Assembly (NCBI RefSeq): GCF_900107665.1
Contig: NZ_FNQT01000001.1
Location: 1,094,398-1,158,397, forward strand
Direction of reading: 5' to 3'
DNA from: Haloplanus vescus
GTDB lineage: Archaea > Halobacteriota > Halobacteria > Halobacteriales > Haloferacaceae
Length of the DNA stretch: 64,000 bases
The translations under genes were made by a program, and so were the position numbers. Positions 35,046 to 43,494 of this stretch are shown here, piece by piece. The stretch's first letter is position 1, and each line of letters opens with the position of its first letter. A model generated the notes under the pieces. That model saw only the letters and a program-made list of their open reading frames with translations. It searched no databases and was not told where the DNA came from.

Positions 35046-35069
35046 ATGTATCACAATGTATTGGATGTA
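35046..35069. promoter_or_regulatory. three ATGTA repeats at helical spacing upstream of the antitoxin
   Basis: ATGTA occurs at 35046, 35056 and 35065, that is at 10- and 9-base spacing on one face of the helix, immediately upstream of ATG 35045 on the minus strand. The placement is typical of an autorepression operator of a toxin-antitoxin unit. Confidence 0.4.
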
Positions 35070-35159
35070 CTAAGCCGTTTGGGGGCAGGTGCCGCCGATG
35101 TCACCGGGTGGCGCGCACGTCGGCGAACGCCTATACTCGTCGCCCGCCTACGACGGGTC

Positions 35160-35228
35160 ATGACGACAGATAGCCGTCGCGCGGCACGGACCGAAGCGCT
35201 CGCACCCGTCGTGGAGGCACAGCGATGA
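35160..35228 (+). CDS. possible 22-residue leader ORF ahead of the esterase
   Basis: ATG 35160 to TGA 35226-35228; the stop overlaps the esterase start as ATGA. It lies about 25 bases behind CTATAC, so it would be translated as a leaderless start with the esterase following by re-initiation. It is rich in Arg, Ala and Glu, with no domain. Confidence 0.3.
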   Translation: MTTDSRRAARTEALAPVVEAQR

Positions 35229-35863
35229 CGGGGCCACACCAAGACCAACCGCTCGTGACGGCCGGCACGTCGCTCGACGAGGCGACGGCGGCCGTCGTCC
35301 TCGTCCACGGCCGGGGCGCGACGGCCCGGAGCATCGTCCAGATGGCCCAAGGGTTCCACCGCGAGGGCGTCGCCTACCTCGCCCCGCAGGCCCAGCGAAA
35401 CACGTGGTACCCCAACCCGTTCACGGCGCCCGTCGAGACGAACGAACCCGGGCGCTCGTCGGGGTTACAGGCCGTCGCGGACGCCATCGAGACGGCGGGC
35501 GACGCCGGGATTCCCAAAGAGCGAGTCATGCTCCTCGGCTTCTCGCAGGGCGCGTGTCTCGCCAGCGAATTCGTCGCCCGCAACCCCGACCGCTACGGGG
35601 GTCTCGCGGCGCTGAGCGGCGGCCTCATCGGCGAACGCATCGACCCCGACGACTACGACGGTGACCTCGAGGACACGCCCGTCTTCGTCGGGTGTAGCGA
35701 TGTGGACCCACATATCCCCGCCGAACGCGTCCACGAGACGACGCAGGTGCTCGAGCAGTTGCACGCCGACGTGACCGAACGGCTCTACGAAGGGATGGGT
35801 CACACCATCAACGCGGACGAACAGCAACACGTCGCGGAGATGGTCGCGGCGCTACTCGACTAG
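35225..35863 (+). CDS. phospholipase/carboxylesterase-type alpha/beta hydrolase
   Basis: 212 residues. Catalytic Ser in LLGFSQGACLASEF (about 105), Asp in VGCSDVDPHIP and His in YEGMGHTINADE complete the triad; the start VVLVHGRGATARSIVQMA holds the oxyanion His-Gly. The family hydrolyses short acyl esters or lysophospholipids in the cytoplasm. It ends inside the end of the converging hydrolase gene (4-base overlap). Confidence 0.85.
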   Translation: MTGPHQDQPLVTAGTSLDEATAAVVLVHGRGATARSIVQMAQGFHREGVAYLAPQAQRNTWYPNPFTAPVETNEPGRSSGLQAVADAIETAGDAGIPKERVMLLGFSQGACLASEFVARNPDRYGGLAALSGGLIGERIDPDDYDGDLEDTPVFVGCSDVDPHIPAERVHETTQVLEQLHADVTERLYEGMGHTINADEQQHVAEMVAALLD

Positions 35864-36792
35864 TCTTTCAGGTTTTCGTCGAGGAAGCGCAGCGTCTTCC
35901 CCCACGCGTCTCGCGTCGCGTTCGGGCGGAAACTCTCACCGCTCGGGTTGGCGAAGGCGTGGCTCGCACCCTCGTAGACGTACACCTCGTGTTCGGCGCC
36001 CACGTCGTCGAGCGTGCGGTCGAACTCGCGGACGTTCTCGATGCCCACGACCTGGTCCTCGGACCCGAAGATGCCGAGGACGGGGTCGTCGATGCGGCGA
36101 AGCGTCGACTCGTTCGTCGTGAGCGTCCCGTAGTAGATGACGGTGGCGTTCAGGTCGGCGTCGCTGAGGCTCAGCTGGAGGCTCTGGCCGCCGCCGAAAC
36201 ACCAGCCGAGGCTGGCCACCTTGTCGGTGGTATCGGACCGGTCACGTAGGCCGTCGACGGCGCGACTCATCTTCGACACCGCCACGTCGGGGTTCTCGCG
36301 CACCTGTCCCGACAGACTGGCCGCCTCGGAGGAATTGGTCGCCACCTCGCCGTCGTAGAGGTCGACGGCGAAGACGACGTAGCCGTGACCGGCGAGAATC
36401 TCCGCCATGTGCTCGACGTTCTCGTTCAGCCCCCACCACTCGTGAATCATGACGACCGAGGGGTAGGTGCCGTTGTCAGCCGGGCGGACGAGATAGCCGG
36501 ACGTACCGTTGATCGTCGTCCGTTCCGTGGTGACTGCGGAGAGGTTCTCCGCGTCGAAGATATTGGCGTTGCTCCCCGAGGCGACGGGCTGGCAGGTGCC
36601 GTTCTGCCGGATGGCCCCCGGCTGACAGCCGGTATGGGGTGTCTGGGTGTACGAAGCGGTGGTCGGTTCGGATGTCGCAGTCGCGGTCGGTGCCTCAGTC
36701 GCCGTCGACGTGTCGCCAGCGAGGCCCCCCGAACATCCGCTCAGGAGGACCAACCCGGCGACGAGGACGGTGCAGAGTCGTGACGAAGCCAT
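35860..36792 (-). CDS. dienelactone hydrolase-family lipoprotein
   Basis: 310 residues. A Sec lipoprotein signal (VAGLVLLSGC, lipobox Cys about 20) and a Thr-rich linker precede a dienelactone-hydrolase alpha/beta fold with the nucleophile in SLGWCFGGGQSLQL (Cys in place of Ser), Asp in FGSEDQVVG and His in YEGASHAFANPS. It is exported and membrane-anchored. The substrate is unknown; the Cys nucleophile is the classical DLH feature. Confidence 0.85.
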   Translation of the reverse strand: MASSRLCTVLVAGLVLLSGCSGGLAGDTSTATEAPTATATSEPTTASYTQTPHTGCQPGAIRQNGTCQPVASGSNANIFDAENLSAVTTERTTINGTSGYLVRPADNGTYPSVVMIHEWWGLNENVEHMAEILAGHGYVVFAVDLYDGEVATNSSEAASLSGQVRENPDVAVSKMSRAVDGLRDRSDTTDKVASLGWCFGGGQSLQLSLSDADLNATVIYYGTLTTNESTLRRIDDPVLGIFGSEDQVVGIENVREFDRTLDDVGAEHEVYVYEGASHAFANPSGESFRPNATRDAWGKTLRFLDENLKD

Positions 36793-36834
36793 TCGTCTTC
36801 CGAAAGGAACGGGTCGCCAAAACGGTTCCGCCGC

Positions 36835-37386
36835 TTACCAGTCGGGGTCGCGCTCGCCCGCCGGGACGACGATTTCCAGCCAGTTCTCTTCGGGCGGGAG
36901 CGGGCAGGAAAAGGCGTCGCTGAACGCACAGAAGGGGGTGTACGCGAGGTTGAAATCAAGCACCACCTCGTCGCCGTCGGTGAGGTCACGGTCCGGCGTG
37001 AGTTCCATGTAGCGCCCGCCGCGGTAGGTCTGCTGACCCGTTGTCTTGTCGCGGAAGGGGACGAAGACATCGTCGTCAGACTCCCGTTGTCGGTAGCCCG
37101 CGAGCGTGTGGGTGTCGTCGCGGAGGTCGAACTCGAAGGTGACGACGTAGAGATAGCGCACTGTCCGCCCGTCGCTGGTCTCCATCTCGACCGGGTCGGG
37201 GTCGTCGTGGACGGACACCGTCGCCGTGACGCGGTAGTCCAGGTCCGGGTCGAAGTAATCGAGGCCCTCGAAGTCGTCGCGCTCCTCGGGCGGGATGGGC
37301 GACCCGCGACGCTCGGCGAACATCCGGTCTTTCTCGGCGCGGTTCTCACGAAGTCGCTCGGCGTACTCCGGCGGCGCGTCAGTCAT
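36835..37386 (-). CDS. DUF1684-family protein
   Basis: 183 residues. FEGLDYFDPDLDYRVTATV, RYLYVVTFEFDL, FVPFRDKTTGQQTYRGGRYMEL and VVLDFNLAYTPFCAFSDAFSCPLPP match the DUF1684 beta-rich family, whose conserved R-Y and FN-AY-P-C motifs suggest a metal- or ligand-binding site. It is soluble and of full length. Role unknown. Confidence 0.85.
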   Translation of the reverse strand: MTDAPPEYAERLRENRAEKDRMFAERRGSPIPPEERDDFEGLDYFDPDLDYRVTATVSVHDDPDPVEMETSDGRTVRYLYVVTFEFDLRDDTHTLAGYRQRESDDDVFVPFRDKTTGQQTYRGGRYMELTPDRDLTDGDEVVLDFNLAYTPFCAFSDAFSCPLPPEENWLEIVVPAGERDPDW

Positions 37387-37436
37387 TACCGCCGGTAGGC
37401 GCGGGCCGGGTTTTAGTCCGACGGTCGACGGACGGA

Positions 37437-37452
37437 AGAATCACGCGTGATA
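37437..37452. promoter_or_regulatory. second AGAATCAC-N-GTGATA site, upstream of a histidine kinase
   Basis: AGAATCACGCGTGATA lies about 15 bases upstream of the TATATG element (37470-37475) of the kinase gene, where activators bind. It differs by one central base from the site at 1036-1050 ahead of the transducer. Confidence 0.35.
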
Positions 37453-37498
37453 AACGAATCGCGTCGCTTATATGATGGGTTATCGAGGGTGCGGGTGA

Positions 37499-38581
37499 AT
37501 GGTGTCGAAGGGGGACTTGGGGGTTGGCTACCTCGTCGCAGTCGGCGTCGTGCTCTGTGGTCTCTTCAGCACCGGCCTCGTCGCGCCGAACGGGAACTCC
37601 CGGTCGATTCTCGGGGTCAGCATCGGAATCATGGTCGCCGGGAGTTTCCTCGCGACGGGCGTCGGCCTCGCGCGGAGCACGCTTGACGACGAGCGCGTCT
37701 GGCGCGTCGCCGGGTGGTCGACACTCGGCCTCGGCCTCCCGACCTTGCTTGTGATTCTGGTCGTCGCGCTCGCGCCCGAGTGGTTCCGCGCCATCGAGTG
37801 GCGAACCGTCGTCATGGTCGACATCGCGGCCGGCGGCATCGTGGGCGTGCTCGTCGGCTCTATCCTCGAACTCCGCGCCGAACACGAGCGGACACGCACG
37901 CTCAACCAGCGCAATACCGTCTTCTTGCGGCTGTTCAGACACGACATCCGCACCAGCCTCAACCTGATTCGTGGCCACCTCGACCTCGCGGCCGACGGCG
38001 GGCAGACGCCGCTGTCCTCGGGCGACGTGATTCGCGACCAACTCGCCCACATCGAACGGCTGAGCGAGGCCGCGAACCACCTCGACGACCTCGAATCCAT
38101 GACGCAGACGGAGCCGATAGACCTCACGTCGCTCGTCCGGGACCGCGCCGCGGAAGTCCGGCGCACCGACGACGTGACCGTCGACACGGACGTCGACCCC
38201 GAGACGTACGTCCGAGCGAACGAACTGCTCTCACCCGTCGTCGACAACCTACTCCGCAACGCCGTCGACCACGGCTGTGCGAACGAGCGTCCCGACCCGA
38301 ACATCGAGGTGACCGTCCGCGACGCGACCGGGCGACGCGACGACGTGACCCTCCGCGTCAGGGATTACGGCCCGGGCTTCGGCGACGCGGAACTGGCCGT
38401 CCACAACGGGGCGACGGAGACGGCACTCCAACACAGCGACGGCGTCGGCCTCTGGCTGGTGCGCTGGATCGTCGACGCCTACGACGGCACGGTCAGCATC
38501 GCGAACGCCGAGCGCGAGGGCGCCGTCGTCACGGTGATGCTTCCCGCGGCGAGTGCGGTGTCGGCGGGCGAGGCGCCGTGA
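37499..38581 (+). CDS. four-helix membrane histidine kinase
   Basis: 360 residues. Four N-terminal transmembrane helices (for example VGYLVAVGVVLCGLFSTGLV and TLLVILVVALAPEWF) occupy about residues 8-125. The dimerisation helix carries the phospho-His in FRHDIRTSLNLIRGHL, followed by a HATPase domain with N-box VDNLLRNAVDHG, G1 DYGPGFGD and G2 GVGLWLVRWIVDAY. It has no response regulator or PAS domain nearby, so its partner is elsewhere. Confidence 0.9.
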   Translation: MVSKGDLGVGYLVAVGVVLCGLFSTGLVAPNGNSRSILGVSIGIMVAGSFLATGVGLARSTLDDERVWRVAGWSTLGLGLPTLLVILVVALAPEWFRAIEWRTVVMVDIAAGGIVGVLVGSILELRAEHERTRTLNQRNTVFLRLFRHDIRTSLNLIRGHLDLAADGGQTPLSSGDVIRDQLAHIERLSEAANHLDDLESMTQTEPIDLTSLVRDRAAEVRRTDDVTVDTDVDPETYVRANELLSPVVDNLLRNAVDHGCANERPDPNIEVTVRDATGRRDDVTLRVRDYGPGFGDAELAVHNGATETALQHSDGVGLWLVRWIVDAYDGTVSIANAEREGAVVTVMLPAASAVSAGEAP

Positions 38582-38588
38582 GTGGAGG

Positions 38589-39140
38589 TCACGGTGAGTT
38601 CGGGTCGGCGACGGTACCACGAACGCCGCGGACGACGAACGTCGCGGAGGCGGTGGCGTCCGGACCGCGAATCGAGACGTCGACAGCGACAGCGACGAAG
38701 GCCGTCGTGTTCGCGCGCGTCTGCGTGACGACGCCATCGGTGGCGACGCAGGTCCCGAACGTCCGTGCCGGGCCGCGCGGACAGGCGTCGCTGGCCCACT
38801 CTCGGGCGGCAGTGGCGTTGCGCTCGACGCTGACCGCGACCCCGCGCTCGGTGCCGCTCTCGCGGAGCGTCGCGGCCGTCTGCTCGAATCGGGTGCCGGC
38901 TCGGGTCGCGACGGTACCGTGTGCGTCCGGGCCGGAGCGGTTCGCGAGAGCGAGCGTCGTCTCACTGACAGAGCGTTCGAGCGTCCGGCGGGTGTCTTCG
39001 AGCGCCGCACGTTCGTCGGCGGTAGGGTCGACCACGGCGTCGCTGGCGCCGACTTGGGCGTACGCGAGCAACATCGGCACCAGCGCGGTGACGACGACGG
39101 CCGCCGCGAGCAAGACGAGTTGGCCGCGACGGCGCGTCAT
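38589..39140 (-). CDS. pilin-like membrane-anchored protein (haloarchaeal type IV pilus cluster)
   Basis: 183 residues from ATG 39140. MTRRRGQLVLLAAAVVVTAL is a short basic start and a single hydrophobic helix, as in pilin-like proteins, followed by an exported-type domain with one CPRGPARTFGTC disulfide candidate. It is the last gene of the leftward pilC operon and overlaps its neighbour by 4 bases. It resembles the DUF726x families seen next to pilB/pilC; exact family not assigned. Confidence 0.78.
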   Translation of the reverse strand: MTRRRGQLVLLAAAVVVTALVPMLLAYAQVGASDAVVDPTADERAALEDTRRTLERSVSETTLALANRSGPDAHGTVATRAGTRFEQTAATLRESGTERGVAVSVERNATAAREWASDACPRGPARTFGTCVATDGVVTQTRANTTAFVAVAVDVSIRGPDATASATFVVRGVRGTVADPNSP

Positions 39141-39541
39141 CCGTACCACACCCAGACGGTGACCGACCCGTATCGTGTCGATGCCGTCGCGGAGCCGACG
39201 GTGGCCGTCGGGGGGCGCGGCGCACCGAACGACCCGACCGGCGTCTGCACCCGAAAGAGCACGTCCACCGGCAACAGCGCACGGATGCGCTCGCGAGCGG
39301 ATACCTGCACCCGAGTGAACGAACTCTCGGAACGGGCGAGCGCGACCAGTCGCGCGCGCTGTCCGTCGTCGACCGGGTCCGACCCGAGGACCGTCGTCGT
39401 GTCGTGAGCCAGCGCGTCGAGTCGGGGCGTCGCCGACGTGGGCGCGGCCGTGCCGAGGGCAAAGCCGGCGGTGACACCGAGGACGAGAACCACGCCGACG
39501 GCCGCCTCGACCAGCGACAGCGAGAGCTGTCCCCTAGACAT
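39137..39541 (-). CDS. pilin-like membrane-anchored protein
   Basis: 134 residues. MSRGQLSLSLVEAAVGVVLVLGV gives the prepilin-like pattern of a short polar/basic start with an RG turn and a Glu five residues into the hydrophobic helix. The remaining ~100 residues form a small exported domain (VTVWVWYG end). Four-base overlaps link it to both neighbours. Confidence 0.78.
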   Translation of the reverse strand: MSRGQLSLSLVEAAVGVVLVLGVTAGFALGTAAPTSATPRLDALAHDTTTVLGSDPVDDGQRARLVALARSESSFTRVQVSARERIRALLPVDVLFRVQTPVGSFGAPRPPTATVGSATASTRYGSVTVWVWYG

Positions 39542-40205
39542 CGACGGTCACCCGGAGCACTCGTGGCTCGTTCGTCTGGCGGCGATACGTCACGGTGACT
39601 CGCCCCGTGGCGTTCTCGGTCGCCTCGACTCGGAGCGGCGTCGACGCGTACCGCGAGAGGTGGACGGTCGCGTTCGTGTCGAGACCCGTGTCGTCGTGGA
39701 GGACGACGCGGTCGTTCGCCCGGACGGTGGTAATCGTCCCGTTCGAACCGGGGTCGACGGAGACGGCCACCCGCCCGACGCCCTGCGGGACGCTCACCGT
39801 CGACTCGCGAGCCACGTCGACGGCCGCTCGGCTCCGAGCGGACCGATTGACGACGACCACGGAACGGCGGACCGTGACGCCGTTGTCCGGCGACCCACGC
39901 TCGACAACAGGGGCACCGTCGAGCGTGATTCGGAAGTCAGCGTCTGCGGCGGGCGGTGCCAACGTCTCGACCAGACTCGCGTCGAGCGTGTCGACCGCCT
40001 CGGAGTCGAGTGCGTTCGCCCGAACCGTCACGGGGGCGTCGGCGGCGACGAGGCGGTCGGCGACGGCCGTCGCCGCGTGCCGGTCGCGCGGGTCGCCCGT
40101 GGCGTCGGTGAGTGCCGCGTCCGCGACGCTGACGCCGATTACCGTCACGCCCGTGAGGAGGAGCAAGGCGACGACGAGGGCGAACAGGTTGGTCTGCGCT
40201 CTCAC
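39534..40205 (-). CDS. pilin-like membrane-anchored protein
   Basis: 223 residues from GTG 40205. One N-terminal helix (TNLFALVVALLLLTGVTVIG) and a beta-rich exported domain with a VTYRRQTNEPRVLRVTVDV end are seen. GTG is preferred because it gives the 4-base overlap with the preceding gene that the whole operon shows. Confidence 0.75.
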   Translation of the reverse strand: MRAQTNLFALVVALLLLTGVTVIGVSVADAALTDATGDPRDRHAATAVADRLVAADAPVTVRANALDSEAVDTLDASLVETLAPPAADADFRITLDGAPVVERGSPDNGVTVRRSVVVVNRSARSRAAVDVARESTVSVPQGVGRVAVSVDPGSNGTITTVRANDRVVLHDDTGLDTNATVHLSRYASTPLRVEATENATGRVTVTYRRQTNEPRVLRVTVDV

Positions 40206-40636
40206 GCGAGAATCACCCGGATTCGGTCGGGGCGACCACGCACCCGGACGACCGTCCGGTCGTCGCTCCGCCACGTCCCGGTGACGGTGACGTTCGCCGG
40301 GAGCGAGAGCGGAATCCGCCCCGAGAGTCTCGACTCGGGGTGGTCGAGAACGAGCGTCCCGTCCACGGCGCGGAGGCGATACGTCGCGCGGTCGATGGTG
40401 TCGGGAATCGAGACGGGGCGTGTCACGGTGACGGTGGTCCCCGGCGTCGGGACCGTCGCCTCGATTCGCTCGGCGGTCGTAACCAGGGTGCGGTCGCTCA
40501 CTTCCGCCGCGGCCGTCGTCCGGTACTCCGGCAGGACGCCGCCGTGGAGGACGGTCACGAGCGAGGAGACGTACAGCAAGACGAGAGCGGCTTCCAGCGT
40601 CTTTCCGACGACAGGCACGAATCCGCGGTCGGTCAC
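40202..40636 (-). CDS. pilin-like membrane-anchored protein
   Basis: 144 residues from GTG 40636; the longer frame upstream is Arg-rich and non-coding. FVPVVGKTLEAALVLLYVSSLV is the membrane helix, followed by a beta domain ending VVRVRGRPDRIRVILA. It overlaps both neighbours by 4 bases. Confidence 0.75.
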   Translation of the reverse strand: MTDRGFVPVVGKTLEAALVLLYVSSLVTVLHGGVLPEYRTTAAAEVSDRTLVTTAERIEATVPTPGTTVTVTRPVSIPDTIDRATYRLRAVDGTLVLDHPESRLSGRIPLSLPANVTVTGTWRSDDRTVVRVRGRPDRIRVILA

Positions 40637-41334
40637 CGTCCCACCTCCAGGTGCAGGTCGTGGACGAACACGTACGTCGAGCGAACGTTGGGGAATCGCG
40701 CGACGACGCTCGGAACGCCGTCGTCGTCGATGTCGCGGCGGGTGGTCGTGGCGTCCGTGCTCTCGAACCACCGCTCCCAGACCGCGGGGGTTCGCGTCTC
40801 GATAGCGATTGCGGTGCCACTACCTCTCAACTCTCGACGGTCGTGAGTGACGTTCGTCCGCAGCGTCACCGCCGTCGCGCCGTCGACGGCGACCGAAGTG
40901 GTGTCGAGAGTGGCGACGTTCAGGAAGAGCGACCGGTTCCGCGTCGTGATTGGCGGCGGCGTGTAGAAGGCGGCGTTCCCGCCGGTACTGCGAATCGTCG
41001 CCCCGGAGAGATACCGGACCTCGCGGTCGGCGGCGGTGAACACGAGGCCGTCGGCGGCGTACTCGAAGGCGACGCTTGGCCCGTCGAGGATTCGAACCGA
41101 GCGCTCGACGGTCCGGAGGCGACCGTCGTAGAGTGGGAGGCGGGCGGTGTGGGGACCGCTCCGCTCGGTGTCGAAGGCGTCGTCAATCGACGCCGCGACG
41201 TCCTGCGACGCCGCTTCGCTCGCACCCTCGTCGATGACGGAGCCGACGGCGACGGTGAGCGCCGCGATGCTCACGACGGCCACCGCGAGCAAGACGGCCA
41301 CGCCGACGATGGACGACTGCGCCCGAGCGGTCAT
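40633..41334 (-). CDS. pilin-like protein with archaeal prepilin-type N-terminus
   Basis: 233 residues from ATG 41334. TARAQSSIVGVAVLLAVAVV resembles an archaeal prepilin start (short charged leader, then a continuous hydrophobic helix). The C-terminal part is an exported beta-rich domain (YAADGLVFTAADREVRYL). It overlaps the pilC stop. The protein is probably a minor pilin or assembly component. Confidence 0.78.
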   Translation of the reverse strand: MTARAQSSIVGVAVLLAVAVVSIAALTVAVGSVIDEGASEAASQDVAASIDDAFDTERSGPHTARLPLYDGRLRTVERSVRILDGPSVAFEYAADGLVFTAADREVRYLSGATIRSTGGNAAFYTPPPITTRNRSLFLNVATLDTTSVAVDGATAVTLRTNVTHDRRELRGSGTAIAIETRTPAVWERWFESTDATTTRRDIDDDGVPSVVARFPNVRSTYVFVHDLHLEVGR

Positions 41335-43259
41335 ATCATCCCCACCCCGGCGAAGACGACGTGACAGACGACGACGAGGGCGCCAGAGTGCAAGAGCGCC
41401 TCGTAGCGCCCGCGGCTCGCGGTGCCGGCGAACCACCCCGAGGCCAGCATGGTCGCTTGCGTGACCACGTAGAGCCGGTAGCGGTCGCGTTCGATGTCGA
41501 TAGCCGACGCTTCGATGACGTGGCCGGTGGTGCCGCGGACGGTCGCAAGCTGTTCGAACCCGTCGAAGACGTGGATGCCGACCGCGGCGGCGATGCCAAC
41601 GACGAGCAGCGCCGTCGTCCAGCCGACGGCGACGTAGGCGAGTAGATTGGCTCGAAGCTGTCGTTTCTCGTGGTAGAGACGCCCGATCTCGGTCTGGAGC
41701 GTGTCGAAGACGGTGCCGGCGTCGCTGCCGGAGTCGAGCGCGCCCGTCACCAGTCCGACGGTCTGTTCGGCCAGTGGCGTGCCGACCGTCTCGACGAAGC
41801 GTTCGAGCGCGGCGGTCCGGGCGTTCTCGTCAAGCCCCGTCTCGGGCGACGTGAAGCCGAGGTTGAGGGCGAGGTCGGCCACGTCCGGGTCGAGCGGGCC
41901 GAAGTCGACGTCGCGAGCGACGATTTCCACCGCTTGTGGGAAGGGACGACCCAGATTCACGTGCCCCGAGACGGCGTGGACGAAGTCCTTGATTTCGCGG
42001 TCTTTGGCGTCGTCGAGGCGGGCACGACGGACGCCGACCAGACCGACTGGGAGGGCGTAGGCGGCGTAGCCGAGGAGCGCGATGTCCGCGGGCGGATAGC
42101 CGACGGCGTAGAGCGCCGCGACGGCGAGCAACGCCGGGCCGAGGGCGACGACGGCGGCGCTCGCGGGGTTTATCGTCGCCGAGGCGAGCGTCGCCACGCC
42201 AGTCTCGGGCCGGTCGTACGTGACGGTCTGTCCCGGTGGGCGGAGGCCGCTGACGACGATGCTCGCGCCGACGCCCAGACCGAGGACGAACAGCGCGCTC
42301 GTGTAGACGATGAGTGCTCGTGAGGTGGTCGTCCCGAACGGCGTCGTGACCGGCGACGAGAGCGAGGGCGCGATGATGGCGAGGACCGTCAACACGATGA
42401 CGAGCAGCGTCGGCAACACGAGCAACACCATGAATATCTCCGAGAGGAGTTCGAGGAGGCCGGCGGCGCGCTGGCGGGCGCGGTCCTGCTGGTGAGCGAG
42501 CATCCGACTCTCCATCTCGAGGTAGTTCGCGAGTTCCGCCTCACCCTGCTGGGCGTGTTCGCTGAACTTCAGCAGGAAAGGTGCGAGCAAGTCACGAGAG
42601 GGCGTATCGCGGGCGATACGGCGAAGCCCCTCGTGGAGGCTGCCGGTGAGGGCCGCGGTGTTCAACACCTTCCGAATCGACACCGCCGTCTCGCCGTACG
42701 GGTCGGTATCGGCGACTTTCCGAAGCATCGCGCGGTTGCTCTGACTCCCCGACGACAAGACGTGCAGATAGCGGACTGCGCTGGGGAGCGTTCGCTCGAT
42801 ATCGGTCCGTCGAGCGTTCGCCACCCAGCGGAGATACCGTCCGCCGAGACGGACCGTCACCGCCTTCGCGACGCCAGCGAGGACGAGTCCGGCAGCGACG
42901 AACAGGGCCGCCGCGGGCGGGACGGGGACGCCGAAGCGCGTGAAAATTGCCGGCAGGCCGACGAGTCGTGCGACCGCAGGCGCGGAATCAGCGAGCGTCA
43001 CGGCGACGGCGACGGCGGGGAGTGCGACGGCGAATGTGACGAGCCACGACAGGCCGTAGACGCGAGCGAGATACACGTCGAAACTGAGTCGGAGGTCGGT
43101 CCCCCGGTATCGCTTCCGGTCGCGGACGTGTCGGCTGTCGTCGGCGTGGCGGGCGAAGAGTGCGTACAGCACGCGGTCGAGCGAGGAGGCGTAGGCAGGG
43201 GTCGGCGACGAGACGGCGTCACTGCGCGCCGCGTCAGTCTCGTGACTGTCCGTCGTCAC
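41331..43259 (-). CDS. pilC: type IV pilus/archaellum-type membrane protein PilC (TadC-like)
   Basis: 642 residues from GTG 43259 (ATG at 43328 would add 23). Two T2SSF domains are separated by transmembrane helices: the first around VRYLHVLSSGSQSNRAMLRKV and FSEHAQQGEAELANYLEMES, the second around FVHAVSGHVNLGRPFPQAVE and LVTGALDSGSDAGTVFDTLQ. It is the platform of a pilus-like machine and works with a PilB/TadA ATPase. That ATPase is not adjacent here; only its C-terminal half is found at 49939-50727. Confidence 0.9.
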   Translation of the reverse strand: MTTDSHETDAARSDAVSSPTPAYASSLDRVLYALFARHADDSRHVRDRKRYRGTDLRLSFDVYLARVYGLSWLVTFAVALPAVAVAVTLADSAPAVARLVGLPAIFTRFGVPVPPAAALFVAAGLVLAGVAKAVTVRLGGRYLRWVANARRTDIERTLPSAVRYLHVLSSGSQSNRAMLRKVADTDPYGETAVSIRKVLNTAALTGSLHEGLRRIARDTPSRDLLAPFLLKFSEHAQQGEAELANYLEMESRMLAHQQDRARQRAAGLLELLSEIFMVLLVLPTLLVIVLTVLAIIAPSLSSPVTTPFGTTTSRALIVYTSALFVLGLGVGASIVVSGLRPPGQTVTYDRPETGVATLASATINPASAAVVALGPALLAVAALYAVGYPPADIALLGYAAYALPVGLVGVRRARLDDAKDREIKDFVHAVSGHVNLGRPFPQAVEIVARDVDFGPLDPDVADLALNLGFTSPETGLDENARTAALERFVETVGTPLAEQTVGLVTGALDSGSDAGTVFDTLQTEIGRLYHEKRQLRANLLAYVAVGWTTALLVVGIAAAVGIHVFDGFEQLATVRGTTGHVIEASAIDIERDRYRLYVVTQATMLASGWFAGTASRGRYEALLHSGALVVVCHVVFAGVGMI

Positions 43260-43494
43260 GAGGGCCTCCCGTGACGGTGCCAAACCCCTCGGCGTCGGTG
43301 CATGAGGCGAGGTGTCTCCCCATCGCATATAAACGTTCGACGGGCGTTCTCAGAACTGATTTCGGTCGTGGCGTGAGCAGTACGCTCGACGGCCGGTGCA
43401 TGCAGTGTCGAATCCGTACAGAGAGCGAGGCCAATTGCGCTCACACCGGCATCGGCAAGGGTATATATGGCCGTACGCCGAAACCGTTTGGACG

